Source: Olivibacter jilunii (GTDB taxonomy: Bacteria; Bacteroidota; Bacteroidia; Sphingobacteriales; Sphingobacteriaceae). Taken from it: 64,000 bases of DNA. The position numbers and the translations under genes were made by a program. The stretch spans positions 1 through 64,000 of the forward strand of contig NZ_LR027849.1 in the NCBI RefSeq assembly GCF_900607235.1, in the 5' to 3' direction. The notes under the pieces were generated by a model. It saw only the letters and a list, made by a program, of their open reading frames with translations. It did not search any database and was not told the origin of the DNA. Of this stretch, positions 32,961-41,224 are shown one piece after another (within the stretch, counting starts at the first letter, position 1; each line of letters opens with the position of its first letter).

Positions 32961-33020
32961 TACATTGGAACAACCAATAACCAATAACGAATAACTAATA
33001 ACGAGTAACCAACAACCAAA
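32961..33020 (+). repeat. Heptad tandem array AAC(C/G)AAT, copy 2
   Basis: TACATTGGAACAACCAATAA followed by further AACGAAT/AACTAAT/AACGAGT units. Same lead-in and units as 32478-32557, here 100 bp before the HsdR-N-like gene. Confidence 0.7.
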
Positions 33021-33120
33021 ACAGAAATACGGGAAACCGTAAAAAAGCGAAAATATTAATATTTAACTATGCCTAAAGTTTAACGAATAAAACAACAAGT
33101 CAAACACTAAAATAAACAGC

Positions 33121-34185
33121 ATGGACTTCAAAGACGAAATTCAGCAATTTGCCAAGCGGGTAGATCGCTTGCTGCCACAGATCAAAACCGAAGAGGCTAC
33201 CAAAACCTCCCTAATTATGCCTTTCTTACGGATACTCGGTTACGATGTATTCGATCCCTTCGAAGTACACCCCGAATTTGTAGCCGATATCGGCATAAAA
33301 AAAGGGGAGAAGGTAGATTACGCCATTCTCAAAGACGAAAAACCCGTCATCCTGATCGAATGTAAACACTATGCCGATGGGCTCGATCCGCACAATTCAC
33401 AGTTGTTCCGTTATTTCCATACCACGGAGGCAAAGTTCAGTTTACTCACCAATGGCTTGGAGTATCGCTTTTATACCGATCTGGTATCAGCCAATAAGAT
33501 GGACGAGAAACCATTCTTTGAGTTTAAGATTACCGAGATGCGCGATAATGAAATTGCCGAACTCCGTAAATTCCATAAATCCGTTTTTGATCTGGAGAGC
33601 ATATCCAATACCGCAAGCGATCTGAAGTATTTCAATGAAGTCAAGATCCTTATTAATGCGGAGATGTATAATCCGAAGGAAGAATTCGTTCGGTATTTTG
33701 CGAAGCAGGTTCATCAAGGTTTGGTAACAGCAAAAGTGCTCGATCAGTTTACCGCATTAACCAAAAGAGTATTCAGCCAGATCGTGAACGATCAGATCAG
33801 CGAAAGGCTCAAAAGCGCTTTAAAGAAAGAAACAGAATCGGTGGAAGAAACTACGCCAGCTCCCGTAGAAGCAGAATCTTTAGTGGTTACCTCTCAGGAT
33901 GAAATCGATGCCTACCTCATGATCAAATCCATTTTGCGTAAAGATGTTGAAGTAGGGCGGATCTACATGCGCGATACCCAATCTTACTGTGGCGTACTGT
34001 TGGATGATAATAACCGGAAACCGATATGCCGTTTTTACTTTACCGCTAATAGATTAAGAATCGGATTGTTTGATAAGGATAAGAAGGAAATCAAGCATGA
34101 TATCGTGCGTTTGGATGATATCTATAATTTCTCGGAAGATATTGCACTGAGTATCGGATATTATGAGAAGGAGAAGGCTGCTTAA
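33121..34185 (+). CDS. Type I restriction enzyme HsdR N-terminal-like nuclease domain protein
   Basis: 354 residues. The first 160 residues form a PD-(D/E)XK domain: EATKTSLIMPFLRILGYDVF, then the acid in GEKVDYAILKDEKPVILIEC followed by K (D-x(n)-E-x-K), and HNSQLFRYFHTTEAKFSLLT with the NGLEYRFYTDL motif as in HsdR N-terminal nuclease domains. There is no helicase domain. The C-terminal 100 residues (after AYLMIKSILRKDVEVGRIYM) carry an unknown domain common to this orphan family. It lies 200 bp before QatA, so it may be part of the same defence locus. Confidence 0.85.
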   Translation: MDFKDEIQQFAKRVDRLLPQIKTEEATKTSLIMPFLRILGYDVFDPFEVHPEFVADIGIKKGEKVDYAILKDEKPVILIECKHYADGLDPHNSQLFRYFHTTEAKFSLLTNGLEYRFYTDLVSANKMDEKPFFEFKITEMRDNEIAELRKFHKSVFDLESISNTASDLKYFNEVKILINAEMYNPKEEFVRYFAKQVHQGLVTAKVLDQFTALTKRVFSQIVNDQISERLKSALKKETESVEETTPAPVEAESLVVTSQDEIDAYLMIKSILRKDVEVGRIYMRDTQSYCGVLLDDNNRKPICRFYFTANRLRIGLFDKDKKEIKHDIVRLDDIYNFSEDIALSIGYYEKEKAA

Positions 34186-34216
34186 GAAATCTGACTATAA
34201 AAAAATGTAAATCTAA

Positions 34217-34345
34217 ATGGACTTCGATTCATTATTAAAACAATTCCAGGATTGGATAAATGAAATTTCCTTAATTATATTGAGAGGTGGAGTATCTGCG
34301 CCTTTTGGTTCACCATGTCAGCTTTCTCTGCCGCATAGGTGGTGA
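34217..34345 (+). CDS. Possible small ORF between the nuclease gene and qatA
   Basis: A 42-codon frame with an ATG (MDFDSLLKQFQDWINEISLI) ending in TGA. It could be a small protein or the start of a broken gene. No homology recognised. Confidence 0.2.
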   Translation: MDFDSLLKQFQDWINEISLIILRGGVSAPFGSPCQLSLPHRW

Positions 34346-34385
34346 AAAATATTTTTACCGCTTACAAACTAAATAAAAAAATCAA

Positions 34386-36218
34386 ATGTGGAGTGACAAC
34401 GAATCTTTATCAGACTATATTGATTATAGTCATTTATTGCATGCAGTAACAGGTTTAATCGATAATCCTAATCTTCTACCTTGTAGTATTGGTATTTACG
34501 GTGACTGGGGAAGTGGGAAATCAAGTTTAATGAAGATGATCGAGCATCACTATCGAAGTGACAAAGATGTTCTAATAATCAGATTTAATGGATGGCTTTT
34601 CGAAGGTTATGAAGATGCAAAAACGGTATTGATGGCTAGTATTATTGACGAGATTATCGCAAAGCGAAAGTTTACCGAGAAGGCAATAAAATGTGCCTCG
34701 AAGCTATTGAAGCGAATCGATTGGATAAAGGCAGCAGGATCCGCCTCAAAACATGCAATCGCATATGCCACGTTGGGCCCATTAGGCTCTTTAGGAGTTG
34801 CTGCAACAGAAGCCATAGCTAATCTCAAAGATGTCGATTATGAAAATTATATTAAGACGAAGCAGGAGAAAAAAGAGGACGATCCAGACGATACACTAAG
34901 GAGCAATATTCAAGAATTTCATAAAAACTTTGAAGATCTTATCAGCGAAACCAAGATTGCTAAGATAATCGTACTCATTGACGATCTTGACCGCTGTTCG
35001 CCAGATACCGTGATTGGGACCCTAGAAGCCATAAAATTGTTTCTGTTTACAAAAAATACAGCGTTTGTTATAGGAGCAGATGAGCGATTGATTAAATATT
35101 CAGTGAAAAGGAGGTTCCCTGAGGTTCCAGGTGAGAATATGGAAGTTGGGCGAGATTATTTGGAGAAACTCATTCAGTTTCCGATCCGGATACCAGAGAT
35201 GAACACTGTTGAGATGACCACTTATATTAATCTTTTATTTTCGAAGTTGTATGTCAATGATGAGATGTTTGAAGAAAAACGTAACGAGGTAATTCTTGCC
35301 AAAAGGGCTAAGGGCTTCGGTTTTATGTTTGATCAAAATAGTTTAAATGATTTTTTTAGCTCACCTGATACTGAATTTGTAGATGCGATTGCATTATCTT
35401 CACAGATAGTGCCTGTTCTGAGTAGAGGTCTAAATGGAAATCCCAGGCAAACAAAACGTTTTCTTAATACACTATTGATTCGCATGCAAATGGGTGCCTC
35501 CAAAGGAATGAATCTGAAAAGAAGGGTATTAGCCAAATTGATGTTATTAGAGTATTTTAAACCGGAAACATTTACCAGTTTTCATGATTTTCAGGCCAAC
35601 AATGATGGGATGCTCACTTTGTTAGCACCGCTGGAAATTTCTGCTCCAACAGATCAAGAGCGGACAGAATTAAGCGAGGAACAAAAACTTATCCTTGAAG
35701 ATCAATGGCTTGCAGAGTGGGTGAGAACTGAGCCTAGGCTCTCGGGAGAAAATCTCCAACCCTACTTTTACTTTTCACGAGAAAAGCTCGGGATTACCTC
35801 GGTTAATCTACAGCGAATGACACCGAAAGCTCAGGAAGTACTTCAAGGTCTTTTGAGTGAATCGCAAACTATTCAAAACAAAACAGTAAAGGTAATCTCA
35901 GCGGTTTCTGGCAGCGAAGCTGCATCGGTTTTTGAGGCTCTAACACAGAAAATTAGACAGCGAGAAACTGCAAAAGACAATACAGCTACCCTTAAAATGT
36001 TATTTGAATTGTGCAGATTGAAACCTGAACTTACCTCGCAGCTTATCACTTTTCTCGGTAAGGTAAGTGAAAAAACATTACCACTAACAGTGATAACATT
36101 ATCTGAGGGATTTTTAAAAATGTCACATCCTCAGCCGTTCAAAACACTCCTAAAAAAATGGTCTGAGTCAACAGTTACGAATCTGTCTAGGCTAGCCAAA
36201 ACAAAATTAGAAAAATAA
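34386..36218 (+). CDS. qatA: QatA: KAP-type P-loop NTPase of the Qat anti-phage system
   Basis: 610 residues. Walker A GDWGSGKSS at residues 39-47, a long helical insertion (about 95-150, with small hydrophobic stretches) and Walker B IIVLIDDLDRCSPD at about 194-207, the hallmark of KAP ATPases. The downstream half is helical with no known domain. It starts a tight operon (3-bp gap, 4-bp overlap, 3-bp gap) with QatB, QatC and QatD, the order known from the QatABCD anti-phage system. The role of the ATPase in the system is not resolved; it probably senses phage infection or drives the complex. Confidence 0.92.
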   Translation: MWSDNESLSDYIDYSHLLHAVTGLIDNPNLLPCSIGIYGDWGSGKSSLMKMIEHHYRSDKDVLIIRFNGWLFEGYEDAKTVLMASIIDEIIAKRKFTEKAIKCASKLLKRIDWIKAAGSASKHAIAYATLGPLGSLGVAATEAIANLKDVDYENYIKTKQEKKEDDPDDTLRSNIQEFHKNFEDLISETKIAKIIVLIDDLDRCSPDTVIGTLEAIKLFLFTKNTAFVIGADERLIKYSVKRRFPEVPGENMEVGRDYLEKLIQFPIRIPEMNTVEMTTYINLLFSKLYVNDEMFEEKRNEVILAKRAKGFGFMFDQNSLNDFFSSPDTEFVDAIALSSQIVPVLSRGLNGNPRQTKRFLNTLLIRMQMGASKGMNLKRRVLAKLMLLEYFKPETFTSFHDFQANNDGMLTLLAPLEISAPTDQERTELSEEQKLILEDQWLAEWVRTEPRLSGENLQPYFYFSREKLGITSVNLQRMTPKAQEVLQGLLSESQTIQNKTVKVISAVSGSEAASVFEALTQKIRQRETAKDNTATLKMLFELCRLKPELTSQLITFLGKVSEKTLPLTVITLSEGFLKMSHPQPFKTLLKKWSESTVTNLSRLAKTKLEK

Positions 36219-36221
36219 ATT

Positions 36222-37127
36222 ATGGGAACTTCCGCTTCAAATGGCGGGCCTAAGGGCACGCCGCCACTTTTGCCGCCATGGTATAATGATAGTGATTCGC
36301 CGGCGCCCGGGCCGAATCCTGACGCACCTGCACCGGAAGGTCCACCATCTGGTCCTCCTGATGATGTATCTCTACAACCATCCCGGGACCAAAATCAAGT
36401 TATTAATAACAATGCTACGCCTCTGGCGGCACCCGAAGTTCCCGTAGTGGATGGTTCCTCCAAAAATTGGGGCGGTGCAAAAGGTGCGATGACTAGAGTT
36501 TCTAACAACACTACTGGAGCTTCATTCGGAAAAGCTGGCAAAAAATATGTTAGTAGCCTGGGTGGATCAAAGTCGGCAACAAGAGCAGCATCCCAGGGTA
36601 TTAGGGTAGGCAGTAGATATGCTTCTTTTCTAGGATCGTTGTCTTCCCTTGGCTTTGCTGAGACATTGCATAGCTTCGGGTTATCTGATTTTATAGGGAA
36701 ATCGATAGAAGAGACTTGCTTGGCCATTGCAAATGTGCTTGCACCAGTTGGTTCTACAAATGACGAAGCAATTGCACGCGAGGCCATGATTTCTACGCTT
36801 GATACTCTGTACACAAAAATGGAGGACAACAATATCAATGCGTTAGAAAATATGACTTCCGAGCTTGTGAAAGAAACACTAATCGAATATGTGAGCAATT
36901 ATGTGTTCAGCAAATGGATGTACGAATTGGGAAGTACTATTGAGAAAGGAAATGTTAGTGAGCAAGCGGCGGTCGAACTTGAGGGTGCCGTGAAAGATCT
37001 AATCTACGCTGAGACAACTGAGCAATATAGGACTGTTACTATAGAGACAAATACGTTACAAGATGTGTCAACATCGAGAATTATAGAAAATATTTTTTTA
37101 ACTGCTTATTCATTATTGGAAATATGA
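36222..37127 (+). CDS. qatB: QatB: second component of the Qat anti-phage system
   Basis: 301 residues. The start MGTSASNGGPKGTPPLLPPW is the characteristic N-terminus of QatB proteins (M-G-T-S-x-S-x-x-G-P-K-G), followed by a proline-rich disordered segment to about residue 60 and a mostly helical rest. There is no enzyme motif. In Qat loci this gene always lies between the ATPase and the QueC-like gene. It overlaps qatC by 4 bp (ATGA). Confidence 0.9.
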   Translation: MGTSASNGGPKGTPPLLPPWYNDSDSPAPGPNPDAPAPEGPPSGPPDDVSLQPSRDQNQVINNNATPLAAPEVPVVDGSSKNWGGAKGAMTRVSNNTTGASFGKAGKKYVSSLGGSKSATRAASQGIRVGSRYASFLGSLSSLGFAETLHSFGLSDFIGKSIEETCLAIANVLAPVGSTNDEAIAREAMISTLDTLYTKMEDNNINALENMTSELVKETLIEYVSNYVFSKWMYELGSTIEKGNVSEQAAVELEGAVKDLIYAETTEQYRTVTIETNTLQDVSTSRIIENIFLTAYSLLEI

Positions 37128-38464
37128 GTATCAAACACATTATTGTAAAGATCAATCAGGCAGAGACGCCAGAATTGCTATTGCCTGAAGGAGAAACGTC
37201 GATGACTGTTTCTTTGGACCAAGGGGATGACAACAGAATGTTGCGTTCGTCGATTCTAACTGAGATGGATAGAGCACGACTCATATTGAACAATTCGATG
37301 TACGACCTTTTGAACTTTGCACTTGGCCTTTACACTATTGACCAGACTGTTTCTAGAAGTTTAAACGGTTTTCAAGGTTGGAGTAGGTATCTGATTGTAC
37401 ATTTTGCGGTACACGATGTGGACTTATGGAATAACGTAAAGGAATCTCTCGAAAATTATATAGGATTTTTAAGCGGGGACAAATGGATCTTTAATTTTAG
37501 AAAACATATTGATGATCGTGAGGTTGTGATCGATGTCCACAGAAATGCTGACGGATTTACGAAGGTTAGCCTTTTATCAGGTGGTTTAGATTCTTTTATT
37601 GGAGCCATCGACCTTTTAGGAAGTGATAATGAAAAGCCCTTTTTTGTGAGCCATTATAAAACAGGTACCGAAAGCAGCGCTCAAGAAAAAGTGCTGCAGG
37701 GATTAATAACCAAATTTGGATCCGATAAATTTGCATCAAGTCGGTTTTACGTTCAGCCGAACCAGAAAAATGTTGCTGCTCAAAAAGAAAACTCATCAAG
37801 AGCGAGATCTTTGCTATTCATTTGCCTCGGTTTAGCCGTTGCCAATTCGTTAGGGGATGATATTCCGTTGATTCTTCCTGAAAATGGTCTTATATCATTA
37901 AACATCCCACTAACGAAGACACGATTGAGTAGTCATAGCACCAGAACTACCCATCCTTATTTTGTAGGTGGCCTCAATCACATTTTTGGATCACTTGGAG
38001 TAGCCAATAAAATCATTAACCCTTATAAATTTAAAACTAAAGGAGAAATGATGCTGAATTGTAAAGATAGAGAATTTTTACATCTCTATGCCAGAGAAAC
38101 GATATCCTGTTCGCATCCAGAAAATAGTCGTTATGCCAGAAAAGCACCAGGTCTAAATTGTGGATACTGTGTACCATGTATTATCCGGCAGTCCGCCGAA
38201 AAGAAATTTGGTGAGATATCTACAGCCTACGCTCTGGACGATGTTAGGAAAGAACCTCCTTCGCAGAAAACAAAAAAAGGTGCCGACTATCGCGCATTCA
38301 AAATGGCCATTGAAAAACTAGATGGTATGTCTGCTCGACATTCACTAGCTTTGCAGATTAGCAGATCTGGTCCGATACCTTATGAAAACAGCGAATCATT
38401 GGATGAATACATCTCTGTTTATGTACGTGGAATGAACGAGGTTAAAGACTTTTTAAATAGTTAA
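37124..38464 (+). CDS. qatC: QatC: QueC-like enzyme of the Qat anti-phage system
   Basis: 446 residues. The PP-loop ATP pyrophosphatase motif SLLSGGLDSFIGAIDL is at about 149-164, and a zinc-binding C-x-x-C with neighbouring cysteine (LNCGYCVPCIIRQSAEKKF, about 343-361) follows, as in QueC, the 7-cyano-7-deazaguanine synthase. QueC converts carboxy-deazaguanine to preQ0 amide/nitrile; QatC is believed to act in a modification reaction, but the exact product in Qat defence is not something I can read here. Third gene of the qat operon. Confidence 0.92.
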   Translation: MSIKHIIVKINQAETPELLLPEGETSMTVSLDQGDDNRMLRSSILTEMDRARLILNNSMYDLLNFALGLYTIDQTVSRSLNGFQGWSRYLIVHFAVHDVDLWNNVKESLENYIGFLSGDKWIFNFRKHIDDREVVIDVHRNADGFTKVSLLSGGLDSFIGAIDLLGSDNEKPFFVSHYKTGTESSAQEKVLQGLITKFGSDKFASSRFYVQPNQKNVAAQKENSSRARSLLFICLGLAVANSLGDDIPLILPENGLISLNIPLTKTRLSSHSTRTTHPYFVGGLNHIFGSLGVANKIINPYKFKTKGEMMLNCKDREFLHLYARETISCSHPENSRYARKAPGLNCGYCVPCIIRQSAEKKFGEISTAYALDDVRKEPPSQKTKKGADYRAFKMAIEKLDGMSARHSLALQISRSGPIPYENSESLDEYISVYVRGMNEVKDFLNS

Positions 38465-38467
38465 TTA

Positions 38468-39205
38468 ATGCTTTTTGATACTCATTTTCATTTGGATTTA
38501 GTTGAGGATAATTTTAGTTTAGTACAAAGATTGGAGAAGATGAAGATATACACAATTGCCGTAACAAATCTTCCAAAACTTTTTGATCACACCGAAAAAT
38601 TGTGTAAAGGCCTTAAATACATTAGGCCTGCTTTGGGATACCATCCTGAACTAGCCTCACGGTACAAAAATCAGCTTCCTTTATTCAGGAATTTGATTGG
38701 CCGTACTCGCTATATAGGTGAAGTTGGTTTAGATAATCTCAGCAAAACACCTCAGGATTTCAATGATCAAAAGGAAGTTTTTAGCTCAATTATGAATCTT
38801 TGCGCAGAAGATGGTAATAAGATTTTGACAATACATTCCCGTAGAGCGGAAAAACAAGTAATTTCAATGATTGGAAATAATTTTCCAGGAAAAATAGTTC
38901 TTCACTGGTATTCAGGTTCGCTTAAAGACCTTGAGATGGCGTTATTCTATGGCTTCTACTTTTCGATAAATTACAGCATGACCCAATCGGTCAATGGAGC
39001 AAAGATTATTGAAGCTTTACCCTTCGAACGAATTCTTTTGGAGACCGATGGTCCCTTCACAATGTTGGACAATGTGCCATTTACACCATTGAAGGTAGAA
39101 ATTATTATTAATGAGATCATTCGAATCAAAAAAAATAAGGCGCCAGCACCAAAAATAGACGCTTGGACGTTTTATAACAATTTTAAAACCTTCCTGTCGA
39201 ACTAG
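38468..39205 (+). CDS. qatD: QatD: TatD-family metal-dependent hydrolase of the Qat anti-phage system
   Basis: 245 residues, a TIM-barrel amidohydrolase-like fold. Metal ligands are visible: H-x-H in DTHFHLD (residues 4-10), E in IGEVGLDN (about 92), H in LTIHSRRAE (about 124), H in VLHWYSGS (about 146), and D in LLETDGPF (about 195). TatD proteins are metal-dependent DNases. Last gene of the qat operon, 3 bp after qatC. With all four components and catalytic motifs intact, the system is likely functional. Confidence 0.93.
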   Translation: MLFDTHFHLDLVEDNFSLVQRLEKMKIYTIAVTNLPKLFDHTEKLCKGLKYIRPALGYHPELASRYKNQLPLFRNLIGRTRYIGEVGLDNLSKTPQDFNDQKEVFSSIMNLCAEDGNKILTIHSRRAEKQVISMIGNNFPGKIVLHWYSGSLKDLEMALFYGFYFSINYSMTQSVNGAKIIEALPFERILLETDGPFTMLDNVPFTPLKVEIIINEIIRIKKNKAPAPKIDAWTFYNNFKTFLSN

Positions 39206-39389
39206 CAGAAATATATTTTTCTTCACAAGAAAGTTTAAACAAACCAATCCCTAATAAACCAAGATACATGAAACGAAAACGTTTTATTAACAAGAGTATA
39301 TTTAGACGCATTTCTTACTTCCAAGCAGGATGGTATCCTTAACAGAGTGTTGATCACGACACGGTTTATATATAGCATTAGCAAAAAAA

Positions 39390-39842
39390 ATGTATATGAA
39401 ATTCAAAGATTTTAAGTTGTTTACTTTGATTGACGAGCAAAACAGGTTTGTCGTAAGTTATTGTGTAGAAGGTGTAGAAAAAATTCAGTTAGAAGCATAT
39501 ATGAATAATGGCGAATTAGTGTTTGTGTTGAAGATATTAGATGAGGCCCTTCGCTGTAAAGGTATCGGCCGAGAAGTTTTTCTTACTATAGTGGAAAAGT
39601 TTGGGTCAGATAATATTAGATCTATCAGAGGGAGTTGGCATGCAGATGCTGAGTTTAGTGAATTTGAAGATGGCATGTCAACAAATCTCTTGATTTTTAA
39701 GAGTAAACTTGGAATTTTTACTCCAGAGGAAGCGGCATTTTGTACTCCGACCGGTAAGTGGGCGGGGTCGATTGGGTTTCAAAAAGTAAAAGTTCTTGTG
39801 AACACTGTTAAATCTGTAGAAGTTCAGTTTTTGAAAGGTTAA
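39390..39842 (+). CDS. Hypothetical protein, 150 aa
   Basis: Starts at the ATG at 39390 or at 39396. The sequence has a strand-rich first half (FKLFTLIDEQNRFVVSYCVE) and a second half with RGSWHADAEFSEFEDGMSTN and PTGKWAGSIGFQKVKV, which look like a conserved GNAT-less small domain; the last part (FCTPTGKWAGSIGF) resembles the acceptor-site end of acetyltransferase-like or toxin-immunity proteins, but I do not recognise a family. It stands alone between qatD and the next operon. Confidence 0.6.
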   Translation: MYMKFKDFKLFTLIDEQNRFVVSYCVEGVEKIQLEAYMNNGELVFVLKILDEALRCKGIGREVFLTIVEKFGSDNIRSIRGSWHADAEFSEFEDGMSTNLLIFKSKLGIFTPEEAAFCTPTGKWAGSIGFQKVKVLVNTVKSVEVQFLKG

Positions 39843-39991
39843 ATTTCTTTCCAAAAATAAGTGTGTGATGAAGACACCGCCAGCGGTATCGTCCATAAAA
39901 AGGGGAACTTCAAGTAACGTTAAACAATATAATAGAATTAAGAGGAATTAGGTGTATTCAAGAGATATCATAAAAAGTCAGATTTTGTCAT

Positions 39992-40468
39992 ATGAGCCAC
40001 GAAATAGAAAACATAAAAATAGCGGATAAGTTAGAAAAGTTGAAAATACAGCTTCCAAACGGTTTGATTTTTTTACCGGAAAATTTTGAAACAGCCGAAA
40101 ACAAAGACCAGTTTATTTTCACTGAGAGTATGGTTAACCTAGCTAAGATATTTCGGCAACGCAATATCGAAACCTTCGCATTGGGCGGCGACACAGAACA
40201 ATACCGGAGTCGTAAAAATGCAGATATTTATTTTCCTTTGATCTTATTTAGCGCCTCTCAGATTTCACAGAACCCTGATTTCATTTCTGTTTGTTTAAAT
40301 ATTCTGTCGGATTATATCTCCGATCACTTCAAAGGTGTTTTTGGTCAAAAAAAAGTCTACGCCGACTTTTATGTTGAAACAAAGGAAAAGGGAAAGATAA
40401 AAAGGCTGAGTTACAAAGGTGATGTTCAAGGTCTAAAAGAACTACCCAAAATTTTAAAAAATTTATGA
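39992..40468 (+). CDS. Hypothetical protein, first gene of a RES-domain operon
   Basis: 158 residues. The start KIADKLEKLKIQLPNGLIFL and the later LGGDTEQYRSRKNADIYFPL and FSASQISQNPDFISVCLNIL look like a compact alpha/beta protein; no known motif. The stop overlaps the start of the next gene (ATGATGA), so both are translationally coupled. I do not recognise the family; proteins of this kind are typically only known as hypothetical genes of defence islands. Confidence 0.7.
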   Translation: MSHEIENIKIADKLEKLKIQLPNGLIFLPENFETAENKDQFIFTESMVNLAKIFRQRNIETFALGGDTEQYRSRKNADIYFPLILFSASQISQNPDFISVCLNILSDYISDHFKGVFGQKKVYADFYVETKEKGKIKRLSYKGDVQGLKELPKILKNL

Positions 40469-41166
40469 TGAAAGTATTTATTGAGAATCCTAATCTCCTC
40501 ATTGCTGAATTCAATGAAATAGCTGGAATAGTACAAAAGAAGGCCTTTATAACCGTCGGGACAGAAATACAAAAAGAGGAAGTGGAAACCTTGAAAAAAT
40601 ATCGTGAGGACTTGAAAAATCTGAAAAAAGACTTCGTGAGTCGGAAATTGGAAAACGAAGCGAATCTCGTCTATTGTCTGGACAACTCATTGCTTGCTCT
40701 ACAGTGTGAATTGGAGATGCTAATATGTCTTAAGGAAGACAAAATGGATGAGGCTTGGGCAAAATTAGTCAAAGCCCAAGTAGTATATGGTACCGTCATA
40801 AGGAATTGTCCGGCTGATTTTCAAACTCCAAATGGGTACATTGAAAGGCTGAATCAGTATGAAAAGCTGTTGTTTCCTAATCTTTTTTTTCATAGTACCG
40901 GAGGAATAATAAAGAAGAGTCATTGTTCAATTTGCGGGCAAAGCCTCAGTAAATGCCACCATATTAAAGGAAAACTCTATATGGGCGAAATGTGTACCCG
41001 CGTCATCACAGAAATGGAACTAGAGGAGATTTCTTTGGTGGAAGATCCAGCAAATAAGCTTTGTAGGGTATTAACGATTGAAACGGACGGCAGAATGATA
41101 GACATTTTAACCCTACGAGAAATAAAAGTGGAACCGATAAGCAAAGATCTTGCGGATAGTATCTAG
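40465..41166 (+). CDS. Hypothetical protein with a C-terminal zinc-binding motif
   Basis: 233 residues (ATG at 40465, or 40468). The first 110 residues are helical (EVETLKKYREDLKNLKKDF). The C-terminal part carries SHCSICGQSLSKCHHIKG followed by YMGEMC, a set of four cysteines and two histidines spaced like a zinc ribbon, then EISLVEDPANKLCRVLTIET. The C-x-x-C...C-x-H...G-x-x-C pattern is found in several uncharacterised bacterial proteins. It is the second gene of the operon, 58 bp before the RES-domain gene. Confidence 0.7.
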   Translation: MMKVFIENPNLLIAEFNEIAGIVQKKAFITVGTEIQKEEVETLKKYREDLKNLKKDFVSRKLENEANLVYCLDNSLLALQCELEMLICLKEDKMDEAWAKLVKAQVVYGTVIRNCPADFQTPNGYIERLNQYEKLLFPNLFFHSTGGIIKKSHCSICGQSLSKCHHIKGKLYMGEMCTRVITEMELEEISLVEDPANKLCRVLTIETDGRMIDILTLREIKVEPISKDLADSI

Positions 41167-41224
41167 AAAAAAACACGCATTTGGTATTATATAAATTAAA
41201 ATTATACTTGTCAACAGAAAAAGT

